Positions 25,689-33,024 of a stretch of DNA of 33,467 bases are shown here, in pieces; the stretch's first letter is position 1, and each line of letters opens with the position of its first letter. A program made the position numbers and the translations under genes. The stretch covers positions 1 through 33,467 of the forward strand of contig CAZJPN010000002.1 in NCBI GenBank assembly GCA_964547905.1, given 5' to 3'. This DNA comes from JAJYLM01 sp964547905 (GTDB lineage: Bacteria; JAMCPX01). The notes beneath the pieces are model-generated. The model was given only the letters and a program-made list of their open reading frames with translations. It searched no databases and was not told the DNA's origin.

Positions 25689-27898
25689 TAAATAGTTTTA
25701 CCTCCATTACCGTTAGAAATTTTTTCTTCTTCAACAGCAGACAACTCCACTATAAACCTTGAACCCCTTGGTTTGTTGTCTTCCACCCTTATCCTTCCGT
25801 TATGTTCGGTTATGATTCTCTGCACGATGGCAAGACCGAGCCCGGATCCTCCTTTCTTCTTCGAATAGTATAGATCAAAAACTTTGGATTTGTCCAAATC
25901 ATCTATACCCGCACCCGTATCACTCACCTCTATCCTTACAACGCCATTCTTATCATCATAAGCAGATTTTAACGCTATTTCCCCCGCCCCATCAACGGCC
26001 CAGACAGCATTCTCGATAAGGTTGATAAGTACTCTTCTGATCTGTGATCTGTCAAAATTTATCAACGGCGCATGCTCATCCCTGTCAAGATGAAATTTGA
26101 TATCTTTATGCGCCGACGTATAAAGCGAGTACACCTCCGACAAAAGTTCATTTATGGAGTTCGGTCTCGGCTGACTTGCAGGCATACGGGCAAAGCTATA
26201 GAATTCATCCACAAGCCTTCTGAGTTCGTCAACCTCCGTTACGATGGTGCGCGTGCATTCGTCAAACACTTCTTTCTCGGAGGTGATTGTATCAAGGTAT
26301 TTTCTTCGCAATCGTTCCGCAGACAGTCTTATGGGTGTAAGCGGGTTTTTTATCTCATGTGCCATCCTTTTTGCAACCTCCTGCCATGTTGCAATCTTCT
26401 GCATCTTTATCAGATCCGTTACATCTTCAAATATAACTATGTATCCGGTCATCTTATCATTATAGCTCTTGAGAGATGTCAGTCTCAGAATAAATATCTT
26501 TATCTGTCCTTGAGTATTTATATTAATTTCTCTCGTGCTTGTTGCCGTGTTGTTTTTCCTCATATTCTTAAGCATTTCTTCTGCGGGTAATATAATATCC
26601 TTCGCCATGATATCCTGATAATACTTGTTAACCGCCTTACCAGGATCTACATTCATAACCTTTCCTGCGGTTGCATTGATCATAGTGATGTAACCGTTAC
26701 CGTCTATCGCGATAACCCCCGATGAAATACTGTTGAGTATGGCTTCGATATAAGCTTTTCTCTGTGTCTGCTCAATATATGCGAGAGCGAGGCTTTCTCT
26801 GTTTTGTTTCAACTCTTTCGTCATCGTGTTAAATGCATCCACAAGGTCACCAACCTCATCCTTGCTTTTTCTTTCGATATGAACATCATAGTTGTTGGCA
26901 ACAATGTTCTTGGTGGCAGAAACAAGCATATCGAGCTGGCTCGATATGCCCTTTGCAAGGTAGACACTCATCCAGATCGATGAAAACATCATCAACAATG
27001 AAATAAGAACAAGGAACAGTATATAACTTGTTTTAATGTGCGGCTTTAATATTTGCTGTTGGCGGTATTCTGTATATCCCTGCTGTATCTCCGCCATTTT
27101 TTCAACAAGACTTTTATTAATGAAATAGTTTCCTACCACAAGTCCCACCGGCATTGTACTGCCGGTTATGTAGATCGGGGAAAACCCTTTGATCATATCG
27201 CTGTTGCCGATACTCTCTATGAATGTCTTTATCTTCCCGTTTAATGCATCCATGACCTGCTTCTTGCTTGTCGGACTCAGATTCTTATCCTGTGGATGAA
27301 CAAAGGTGATGAGTGTTCCATCCGAATCATACAGTTCAATCGAGGTAAGATTATATTCCTCCATTTTAGCCGTGATATACCGGTCAAGCTCCCGCCGTGT
27401 ACCATTGGGGAACAAGTCCTTCTCAACAATCCCTTTTCCTATTGCAGAAGAAAAAGAAATCGTGTTCTGAGATACGTTCTCGTAATATGTCTTCGCTATA
27501 TCCAATGACTGCGTCAATGAGCTCTCAACTTGATTGCTGAACCAGCTGTTGATCGTATGGATTATAAACCCCGACGATATTATGAACATAATAATGGTAG
27601 GAATTATAGAAAAAAATACGAATGCTAATGCAAGTTTTGTTCTTACCTTTAATCTTCCGAAAGCCTGCTTTTCACCAAATATTATCTTTGCGGTATTCCT
27701 TAGAACGAGGAATATAAGCAGGGTTATCAATACGATATTAAGGTTAATAAAAGTAAATACGAGTGCGTTTTTTGCAATAGGCACTTTCAGTATTACATGA
27801 TACACATTGGATTCCAATGATGTTAAGCCTATCAAGAAGGCAATGACGACTACGATAATGACGAATTCAATACGTCTTTTTCTTTTTTCTTGATCCAT
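25688..27898 (-). CDS. ntrY: NtrY-like membrane sensor histidine kinase
   Basis: A 736-residue sensor kinase. Three N-terminal membrane helices (~11-31, 38-62, 88-112) are followed by an extracytoplasmic sensor region (~113-285), a fourth helix (~287-312), HAMP (~313-365) and PAS (~380-480; SGVIAIDGNGYITMINATA). HisKA carries the phospho-histidine in MAHEIKNPLTPIRLSAERL. HATPase follows with N box NLIENAVWAVDG, G1 DTGAGID and G2 GGSGLGLAIV. The NtrY-NtrX pair senses nitrogen, redox or envelope-related signals in different proteobacteria; the signal here is unknown. There is no Shine-Dalgarno before the ATG, and a candidate promoter lies immediately upstream, so the transcript may be nearly leaderless. 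Confidence 0.93.
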   Translation of the reverse strand: MDQEKRKRRIEFVIIVVVIAFLIGLTSLESNVYHVILKVPIAKNALVFTFINLNIVLITLLIFLVLRNTAKIIFGEKQAFGRLKVRTKLALAFVFFSIIPTIIMFIISSGFIIHTINSWFSNQVESSLTQSLDIAKTYYENVSQNTISFSSAIGKGIVEKDLFPNGTRRELDRYITAKMEEYNLTSIELYDSDGTLITFVHPQDKNLSPTSKKQVMDALNGKIKTFIESIGNSDMIKGFSPIYITGSTMPVGLVVGNYFINKSLVEKMAEIQQGYTEYRQQQILKPHIKTSYILFLVLISLLMMFSSIWMSVYLAKGISSQLDMLVSATKNIVANNYDVHIERKSKDEVGDLVDAFNTMTKELKQNRESLALAYIEQTQRKAYIEAILNSISSGVIAIDGNGYITMINATAGKVMNVDPGKAVNKYYQDIMAKDIILPAEEMLKNMRKNNTATSTREININTQGQIKIFILRLTSLKSYNDKMTGYIVIFEDVTDLIKMQKIATWQEVAKRMAHEIKNPLTPIRLSAERLRRKYLDTITSEKEVFDECTRTIVTEVDELRRLVDEFYSFARMPASQPRPNSINELLSEVYSLYTSAHKDIKFHLDRDEHAPLINFDRSQIRRVLINLIENAVWAVDGAGEIALKSAYDDKNGVVRIEVSDTGAGIDDLDKSKVFDLYYSKKKGGSGLGLAIVQRIITEHNGRIRVEDNKPRGSRFIVELSAVEEEKISNGNGGKTI

Positions 27899-27904
27899 GA
27901 TACT

Positions 27905-27933
27905 TTAATATAATAGACAGCTATTATTGTAAA
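27905..27933 (-). promoter_or_regulatory. Candidate promoter of ntrY-ntrX-crp-like operon
   Basis: On the minus strand TTTACA (27928-27933), exactly 17 bp, and TATTAA (27905-27910). The predicted start site would fall within a few bases of the ntrY ATG at 27898, fitting the missing ribosome-binding site. Confidence 0.4.
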
Positions 27934-27976
27934 CAGTCTCCTTACTTACATTTATACCTTTTGAAAAAACGTAGAA

Positions 27977-28384
27977 TTACGATTTTTGATCAATTGCAAG
28001 GTTAGCGAGTTTATCCGCCTCTCTGTTCAATTCACGCGGTATATGCTGGATTTTAATCTTATCAAAATTAACGGCAAGACTCATGTATACCCTGAATAAC
28101 TTTCTTATATTGGGATTTTTTACAGCGTACTTTCCGTTAAGCTGAGATACGAGAAGCAGCGAATCAGAATTAATATTTATTTCTTTAATGTCAAATTCTT
28201 TAAGTTTTTCCAGTGCAAGGATAAGGGCATTATACTCGGCTATATTGTTTGTTGCATGACCAAGGTATTTTGTTAAATACACAGGCTCATCCTTAACTCC
28301 GTAGATAACCGCACCGCACCCCGACTCACCGGGATTCCCTCTTGATGCACCGTCAATAAATACTGTCACTTCTTTTTTAGCCAT
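27977..28384 (-). CDS. rnhA: Ribonuclease HI
   Basis: A 135-residue RNase HI that degrades RNA in RNA-DNA hybrids. All four catalytic carboxylates are visible: D11 in FIDGASRGNPG, E50 in NNIAEYNAL, D74 in NSDSLLL and D124 in LNREADKLAN. The variant is the short bacterial type without the basic protrusion of E. coli RnhA. I start it at ATG 28384 (MAKKEVTVF), with GTGGGG just upstream. The frame stays open further up to 28534, but that stretch is read through a GC-rich repeat (PTLTLPHQGGG) and is not protein-like for this family. It lies 79 bp upstream of the ntrY start. Confidence 0.93.
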   Translation of the reverse strand: MAKKEVTVFIDGASRGNPGESGCGAVIYGVKDEPVYLTKYLGHATNNIAEYNALILALEKLKEFDIKEININSDSLLLVSQLNGKYAVKNPNIRKLFRVYMSLAVNFDKIKIQHIPRELNREADKLANLAIDQKS

Positions 28385-28468
28385 ATCCCCACGTTTATTT
28401 AAAATAAATGTTTCCTTTTCATCGTGAGTGGACAAATACTCTTCTGACTGCACAACATCACACTTATT

Positions 28469-28555
28469 CCCTCCCCCTTGATGGGGGAGGGTTAGGGTGG
28501 GGGTGGCAGCTTTATTGTTCACCCTTCCCTTCATCCCCTCCTGTCAAGGGAGGGG
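28469..28555. repeat. Pair of GC-rich dispersed stem-loop repeats
   Basis: CCCTCCCCC-ttgat-GGGGGAGGG (28469-28491), followed by TTAGGGTGGGGGTGG, is a perfect 9-bp stem. CCCCTCC-tgtcaag-GGAGGGG (28535-28555) is a second copy of the same style. They lie between the exported TPR gene and rnhA on the same strand. The style matches repeats at 18215 and 20488. Confidence 0.65.
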
Positions 28556-28598
28556 AAAGTTACCCACTCGGTATGAAAAAGAACGATTTAATTATTCA

Positions 28599-29348
28599 CT
28601 ATTTTTTGTCCTTTATAGAATCCAAGAGTTTCTGTGCGAGGGGCTTATCGGACATTGCCCAGTCCGCTCTGGCACTTGGGGTCTTATAATTTATAACCTT
28701 CTCCAATATTTCTCTTGCCTTGCCGTATTCGTCTTCCTTAATGTAAACCTTACCCATTATGGCCATCGAGAGCGTAAAGTTCGGATCACTTTTCAGTGAA
28801 GCGTTCAGATAATCCAGTGCCTTGCTGTTGCTGCCGCCCACTATCCATGGCAGTTCATAGTACATCTCTCCGTATGCCTCGAGTATATTGGGATCCGTTT
28901 TATCAATCGCATAAGCCTTGCCAAGATACTTTTTAAAATCAGGCAGCATAAAAAGCGAATTCAAAACACCCTTATATTGTCCAACCCTCCCAATATTTGC
29001 GGCATACCAGAAATAAGCCATTGCATTATTGGGATCTGCTTTTATAGCCTGGCCTGCAGCGGATTGACCGGCTTCATAATCCTTCAGCGCATCGGTATTT
29101 GTAAGCTTCGCCTGATCTCCCATTGTCAGATATGTCCTGGCTTCGTCACAGTAAGCCTGGGATATAATTTTGGGATCCGTTGTACCTGTTATGACCTGTT
29201 CGAACATATCCATGGATTTTTGCAGATTTGCAATATCCTTGTCATAATTATTAAATAGATTTTCTGCGTCGGAAAGCGTTACAGCATGTGCATTTACGGT
29301 AAGCAGAAGCATGATAGCTATTACCACTATTGCTTTTAGTCTAAGCAT
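28599..29348 (-). CDS. Exported TPR-repeat protein
   Basis: A 249-residue protein with a Sec signal peptide (about 1-22; MLRLKAIVVIAIMLLLTVNA, cleavage after AHA). It is built from helical TPR-like repeats, for example AIKADPNNAMAYFWYAANIG, IDKTDPNILEAYGEMYYELP, LKSDPNFTLSMAIMGKVYI and DEYGKAREILEKVI. PWIVGGSNSKALDYL inside the repeats resembles the P-x-x-x-GG insert of TatT-like TRAP-associated periplasmic TPR proteins, but I hold this loosely because no TRAP genes are present. The ATG follows AGGGAGGAAAT, a strong ribosome-binding site. A periplasmic scaffold role is the most that can be inferred. Confidence 0.8.
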   Translation of the reverse strand: MLRLKAIVVIAIMLLLTVNAHAVTLSDAENLFNNYDKDIANLQKSMDMFEQVITGTTDPKIISQAYCDEARTYLTMGDQAKLTNTDALKDYEAGQSAAGQAIKADPNNAMAYFWYAANIGRVGQYKGVLNSLFMLPDFKKYLGKAYAIDKTDPNILEAYGEMYYELPWIVGGSNSKALDYLNASLKSDPNFTLSMAIMGKVYIKEDEYGKAREILEKVINYKTPSARADWAMSDKPLAQKLLDSIKDKK

Positions 29349-29444
29349 ATTTCCTCCCTTTTATCCGTCTTAAACGGTCTTTTTATATTTTAGACAAAAA
29401 TATCCCGGTTATCTTCCAACTATACAGTACCTTAGAAGCCTTGT

Positions 29445-30269
29445 TTACAACTTTATGCTTCTGTTCAATAATTTTTTTACAGCAAGTGTGAAACCGTACG
29501 GTCCTATACCGTCTATCTTTGTGATATGATTCAACGCCACATCGGTGAAACTGCCATCCGGCTTTTCTACCAAAAACGGCATCTCGACCTGTCTGAACAT
29601 GGGTTCGTCATTCTTACCCTCGCCTATGGCTGCTGCAATTGTTTTAGTATACACCTTTTTGTATAGAGACACAAATTCTTTTACCGCCGTACCTTTATCC
29701 GTGTTACCCATAAGATGATAGAACCTCGTACCCGGATATACCTTGAGTCCACTTTGTTCCGAAAATTGTTTTATACTCTCAAGCAGTGATGTGTCCTTGA
29801 GAATAAACGGTTCATCATGGCGTCTGATCTTCGCCATAGCGGCAAGCTTCGGTTCAAGGTTAAGATATTGAGCAACTTGGTCTACACTCATGTCTCCAAA
29901 ACCTATGACTTTATTATGAAAGGCCTTTTTCATCTCGTTGAATACCTGCCGTATCTTGCCATAAGGGGCACCAAGTTTTATAGCTCTATAACCGTCAGCA
30001 GGTTCAATCTGTTCAAGCTGTTTAAACTGATGCGATTGTTCTTCCGGTATATAGATTGCGCCGCCGTTCTCAACGATGAATGGTGATTTATTGCCGGTCT
30101 TTTCCCTGAAGTAGATCACCTCTGCATAAGATTTGCTCGTACAAAATATCAGCGGTATATTATATCTGTTCAGCAGTTCGATACCTTCTTTGGATGCTTC
30201 ATAAGAATACGTATAATAATCCAGCAGCGTGCCATCAAGATCCGTAAAAACTATTAACCGATTGTCCAT
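29445..30269 (-). CDS. HAD-family phosphatase, mannosyl-3-phosphoglycerate phosphatase type
   Basis: About 274 residues of the HAD-IIB (Cof/MPGP) family. Motif I FTDLDGTLLD holds the nucleophile aspartate, motif II is IFCTSKS, motif III lysine is in NTDKGTAVKEF, and motif IV is AIGEGKNDEPMF. The segment FIVENGGAIYIP and overall order match mannosyl-3-phosphoglycerate phosphatase / YedP, which completes synthesis of the compatible solute mannosylglycerate (or a glucosyl analogue). No synthase gene is adjacent, so the substrate is inferred from family only. GAGG lies 2 nt from the first ATG (30275) but 8 nt from the second (30269), so I use the latter. Confidence 0.85.
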   Translation of the reverse strand: MDNRLIVFTDLDGTLLDYYTYSYEASKEGIELLNRYNIPLIFCTSKSYAEVIYFREKTGNKSPFIVENGGAIYIPEEQSHQFKQLEQIEPADGYRAIKLGAPYGKIRQVFNEMKKAFHNKVIGFGDMSVDQVAQYLNLEPKLAAMAKIRRHDEPFILKDTSLLESIKQFSEQSGLKVYPGTRFYHLMGNTDKGTAVKEFVSLYKKVYTKTIAAAIGEGKNDEPMFRQVEMPFLVEKPDGSFTDVALNHITKIDGIGPYGFTLAVKKLLNRSIKL

Positions 30270-30320
30270 ATACATTTCCTCATGAAATCCATGTATCCTG
30301 TTTTCTCTCCAAAGGGAGTA

Positions 30321-30986
30321 TTATAAAATAAATCTGTATCCCACCATTATCTCAACGCCGCCGACATCGATATTTGAACCGATATCGCTGAAATAGGCTG
30401 TTTGGTTGACCGGTATCGAAATCTCTGCAGTAATTCCCCCGTTTTGCGCTACCATAAAGTCCGCTCCTCCCACGACTTCAAATCCAACGCCGCTACCGCT
30501 TGTGTTTGCAGAAGCGCCGTACCCATTATAGGTGAACGTGGGATTATTGTATACCAGCCCGACTCCTACAAACGGTGTTATCATACCCGCAGGTATTGTA
30601 ACAAGTGCATCCAGTTTGAGCACAACGTTGTTGTAATAGACGGTTTCGGTTGATGAGTAGAGATAACTACCTGCATTATTATACACATCATAGGTTTGAC
30701 TTGCACTGGAAACACCGATATAGTCCAATTCTCCTGCTAAAGCGAAATAGTCTCCAAAATTGACGCGTCCATCTACACCTACACCTAATCCTGGGCTGAA
30801 GTCTTTTAAACCGTTTGAATTGCTGTTGGGGAAAAAACTAAAAAATTTCACTGCTACGGATCCGCCGACCTCTGAATTTCCATTCCCGTATTGTGCCAAA
30901 ACTGTGGAAGGGAACATAAATCCCATAGCCATGATAAACATGGATATTATAGTGACCTTTTTGAATATTGCCTTTTTTTTGAGCAT
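30321..30986 (-). CDS. Small outer-membrane beta-barrel protein
   Basis: About 221 residues. A long signal peptide (basic KKKAIFKK, hydrophobic core IISMFIMAMGFMF, cleavage after VLA) is followed by alternating amphipathic strands and Gly/Ser/Asn/Tyr-rich loops. Strand-like stretches include VGGSVAVKFFSFF, PGLGVGVDGRVNFG, YFALAGELDYIGV, VVLKLDALVTIP, PFVGVGLVYNN, GVGFEVVGGADFMV and VGGVEIMVGYRFIL. This suits an 8-stranded OmpA/OmpW-like barrel. It ends ...YRFIL, one residue off the ideal aromatic terminus. AAAAGGAGAGG precedes ATG 30986 closely; an earlier in-frame start at 31010 has no such signal. Specific function unknown. Confidence 0.82.
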   Translation of the reverse strand: MLKKKAIFKKVTIISMFIMAMGFMFPSTVLAQYGNGNSEVGGSVAVKFFSFFPNSNSNGLKDFSPGLGVGVDGRVNFGDYFALAGELDYIGVSSASQTYDVYNNAGSYLYSSTETVYYNNVVLKLDALVTIPAGMITPFVGVGLVYNNPTFTYNGYGASANTSGSGVGFEVVGGADFMVAQNGGITAEISIPVNQTAYFSDIGSNIDVGGVEIMVGYRFIL

Positions 30987-31284
30987 TTCCTCTCCTTTTA
31001 AGACCTGCATTAATGGTACTTTACTTATACTCCATCATATAAATCTGATTCTTGTCAATGAGGGGAATGAGGAACAGCTGTCCCCTATAACCTTCGAGTT
31101 AACCAGAAAAATGCATTGGGGAAAGTTAATTGTCTGTAGAGATAAGGGAGGGGGTAACTAACCTCCTACCTCTTCGTATTTATATGACAATTATCAGAAT
31201 TAGAAATTTCATGCTCAACCCTGATTTATGTCAAAATAAGCAAGTTCCATAATTGAGTATCACCTTATTTCTGCGGCTTGGCGA

Positions 31285-31368
31285 TCATCTTGATTTGTTT
31301 ATCTCATCTGCCCTGAGATGACCCGATGGCCCAATACCAATGATGGCTATCAACCCTATACAAAACAT
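31285..31368 (-). pseudogene. Remnant of an exported-protein gene (5' end only)
   Basis: On the minus strand a consensus-like promoter and AAAAGGAGGT lead to ATG at 31388, but that frame stops after two codons (ATG GTA TAA). In another frame, a 27-residue peptide starts MFCIGLIAIIG and ends ADEINKSR (31368 to 31285), resembling a signal peptide with its first mature residues. Upstream in the same frame, IKKAF would supply the basic n-region. The most economical reading is a decayed or truncated gene for a small periplasmic protein. Confidence 0.35.
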
Positions 31369-31438
31369 AAAAGCTTTTTTTATACCATTTACCTCCTTTT
31401 TGTCGGACAGTACAGTAATATGCCAAGCTTATAGTAGC

Positions 31439-31467
31439 ATTTTATATTGATTCTATAATGTTGTCAT
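31439..31467 (-). promoter_or_regulatory. Candidate sigma-70 promoter of the broken exported gene
   Basis: ATGACA (31462-31467), exactly 17 bp, and TAAAAT (31439-31444) on the minus strand. Transcription would start near 31432 and reach AAAAGGAGGT at 31391-31400. Confidence 0.45.
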
Positions 31468-31709
31468 TAAAACTGATAAAGATTGTATTTTTGAATGTAT
31501 CCTTGGTGTGATTCTTGTTTATAATTACTAAATTACAGTTCTTCCTTTTTTCCCCCTCTAATTTTTGTTTCGATAGAAAGCACTTGTACCGATAGGAAGT
31601 CCAGAACGGTGCGCAACCGCCGTGCCGGGTTACCATCAGTCATCAGTTTGGAAACAAGGAAGGCACGCCGGGTCTAAAGGCATTTAAAAAGCTCCTTTAA
31701 AATAATCGC

Positions 31710-31961
31710 TTAATGATGATGTCCTTTTGCTCTTCGTTCTAATAATAGCTGATGATGATAACCTCCCTCTTTAAACATTTTAGCCCCGCATTTGGGACAT
31801 ACATGTTCTTGACACGGTGTACCACGTTCATGAGGTACTCTCTCACCACATTTGGGACAAATGCAATAATCCAAACCCTGACCTTGCCTGCCCAAACCTT
31901 GACCCTGCCCACCTACACCCCGTCCATGCCCGCCTGAATCTTGACCGGGACCTTCGCACAT
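31710..31961 (-). CDS. Glycine-rich zinc-ribbon mini-protein
   Basis: An 83-residue protein. The first ~30 residues are almost only Gly, Gln, Arg and Ser (GRGVGGQGQGLGRQGQGL). A compact double zinc knuckle follows, with CPKCGERVPH and, after GTPCQEHV, CPKCGAKMFKE. A histidine-rich tail (GYHHQLL ... GHHH) ends it. One zinc or iron site of the rubredoxin/zinc-ribbon kind (four Cys in two CPxCG knuckles) is expected, and the Cys in YCIC and PCQEH may add ligands. Similar small Gly-rich CPKCG proteins occur in anaerobes near Fe-S or metal-related genes, but no function is established that I can cite. AAAGGAGG lies 7 nt before ATG 31961; the earlier ATG at 31967 is too close. It has its own promoter with a palindromic operator. 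Confidence 0.8.
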   Translation of the reverse strand: MCEGPGQDSGGHGRGVGGQGQGLGRQGQGLDYCICPKCGERVPHERGTPCQEHVCPKCGAKMFKEGGYHHQLLLERRAKGHHH

Positions 31962-31986
31962 ATACATACCTCCTTTGCTCTTCAGT

Positions 31987-32016
31987 AGTTATAAGCATAT
32001 GCTTATAACTTGTCAA
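31987..32016 (-). promoter_or_regulatory. Consensus promoter with perfect 24-bp palindromic operator for the zinc-ribbon gene
   Basis: On the minus strand TTGACA (32011-32016), a 17-bp spacer and TATAAC (31988-31993). The palindrome of 24 bp (31987-32010; half site AGTTATAAGCAT followed by its exact reverse complement) fills the spacer and the -10 completely. A dimeric repressor bound there would block RNA polymerase. The bound regulator is unknown and no candidate is adjacent. Confidence 0.75.
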
Positions 32017-32030
32017 GCGAGCGAGCATAA

Positions 32031-32119
32031 GATCGCACGATTCCGCTTTTCGCGGGATGCCCTGAGTGAATAATCAAATTTTCCTATTGCATTTTCCGGG
32101 TTCAACATATCATTATGCC
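32031..32119 (+). repeat. Diverged ~90-bp direct repeat, copy 1
   Basis: Begins GATCGCACGA and ends ...TATCATTATGCC. Between, it shares with copy 2 (33025-33115) the order CTTTTCG...GGG-TGCCC, TTCCT-ATTGCA-TTTT-CGGGTT and AAC-ATA-TATCA-TGC, with substitutions and 1-bp gaps. Both copies have the same orientation, flanking the ankyrin/V4R-like pair. Confidence 0.55.
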
Positions 32120-32142
32120 TTGATAATAGCATTTTATTGGAA

Positions 32143-32171
32143 TTTACTGTATAAGGGTAATAGATTATAAA
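32143..32171 (+). promoter_or_regulatory. Candidate promoter of the ankyrin gene
   Basis: TTTACT (32143-32148), exactly 17 bp, TATAAA (32166-32171). The predicted leader of ~27 nt contains GGAGGAAAT directly before the ATG at 32205. Confidence 0.5.
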
Positions 32172-32204
32172 CCAATGAAAGAAACACCAGAACGCGGAGG
32201 AAAT

Positions 32205-32549
32205 ATGAACTTTATAGAAAATAAACCATTGACCTATAAAGACGAAAATGGAAACACGCTGCTGCATCTGGCAGTACTCGAAAGCTACGATGTTTTTAAA
32301 AAAGTATTATCCAAAACAGAGTGTTTCGAAGCAAAATGCGTAAATACTCAAAACCAAGAAGGTGATACCCCTTTACACGTGGCTATTAAAAACAACGCAT
32401 TAGACAAAATCAAGGATTTAGTAGAAGCCGGGGCAAAAACCAATATCATGAATAAAGCCGGATTAGACGCCATGGCACTGGCTAAAAAAGAAGGCGAACC
32501 CGATATTGTCAAGTATCTTGAAAGCGTCATGATTGCCATCTATGATTGA
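32205..32549 (+). CDS. Small ankyrin-repeat protein
   Basis: A 114-residue protein made of about three ankyrin repeats. DENGNTLLHLAVLESYDVF is repeat 1, NQEGDTPLHVAIKNNALDKI is repeat 2, and NKAGLDAMALAKKEGEPDIV is repeat 3; each has the helix-turn-helix pattern with TPLH or a close variant. There is no signal peptide, so it is probably cytosolic and binds a partner protein. I start it at ATG 32205 (MNFIENK) because GGAGG lies 5 nt before it; ATG 32175 lacks this. Its last codons overlap the start of the next gene by 8 bp, so the product of that gene is a plausible partner. Confidence 0.85.
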   Translation: MNFIENKPLTYKDENGNTLLHLAVLESYDVFKKVLSKTECFEAKCVNTQNQEGDTPLHVAIKNNALDKIKDLVEAGAKTNIMNKAGLDAMALAKKEGEPDIVKYLESVMIAIYD

Positions 32550-33008
32550 ACCTGAGCTCCCCGCAATTCCTGCACCGGACATTGACATACACACGGCATG
32601 GTTTCCGTATAAATTGTACACCGATCTGTTGCGTACACTTGATAAGATCGCAGGTAAGTGCACGCAACAGATCAGAGAAAGCTTGCTGCACAACATGACC
32701 TTACAACGATATACAGGATCTTCCTAACCTTTTCCGGACCAAAAATGTGGCAGACAAGGTCCATGAGTGTATGGAGCAACTATTTTGATACCGGTCGGGC
32801 TTTTATCAGTATACCTTCAAAAAACGGGGCTGTTTTTACCATAACGAATTTTCCGGATATCGGTATGGCGCACGTCAAAAGTGTGCAAGGATGGAACGAG
32901 CAATTTCTCATCATCTGCAAATACGTGAATGTAAAATCAGAGGTCAGAAAATGCCAGTACTATGGAGACCCTCTGACAGAATTGGTCTTTACATTCGAAA
33001 CAAAATAG
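32542..33008 (+). pseudogene. Frameshifted V4R/DUF2378-like protein gene
   Basis: The frame from ATG 32542 (MIEPELPAIPAPDIDIHTAW, then FPYKLYTDLLRTLDKIAGK) runs to a stop at 32725-32727. The continuation TTIYRIFLTF, MWQTRSMSVWSNYFDTGRAF, NFPDIGMAHVKSVQGWNEQF, then KCQYYGDPLTELVFTFE is in another frame, entered near 32702. Joined, they follow the pattern I know from bacterial V4R/DUF2378-like proteins: W-(Y/F)-P-x-x-L-(Y/F) ... helix ... S-x-x-W-x-x-Y-(Y/F)-D-x-G ... GW ... C-x-x-x-GDP. A one-base deletion (or sequencing error) explains it; I find no slippery heptamer for programmed shifting. The start overlaps the ankyrin gene by 8 bp. Family match is from memory. Confidence 0.6.
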
Positions 33009-33024
33009 CTATAGATATCCGATG

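Larger units (their letters stand above)
30987..31709. other. 720-bp region without an intact gene
   Basis: Apart from the promoter and broken exported frame listed separately (31285-31467), I see no convincing gene. Small inverted repeats include GGGGA...TCCCC (31062-31085), with AACAGCTGT inside. A short 64-residue frame at 31442-31636 has no ribosome-binding site and no family resemblance. The region just after the zinc-ribbon stop (31680-31705) holds a weak TTTAAA stem-loop. Confidence 0.5.

Noticed and set aside
31442..31636. 64-codon minus-strand frame
   Set aside because: No ribosome-binding site, AT-rich lysine/asparagine composition and overlap with a better-supported promoter.
32658..32727. 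Programmed -1 frameshift in the V4R-like gene
   Set aside because: No X-XXY-YYZ heptamer or clear downstream stimulatory hairpin in the overlap; mutation or sequencing error is simpler.
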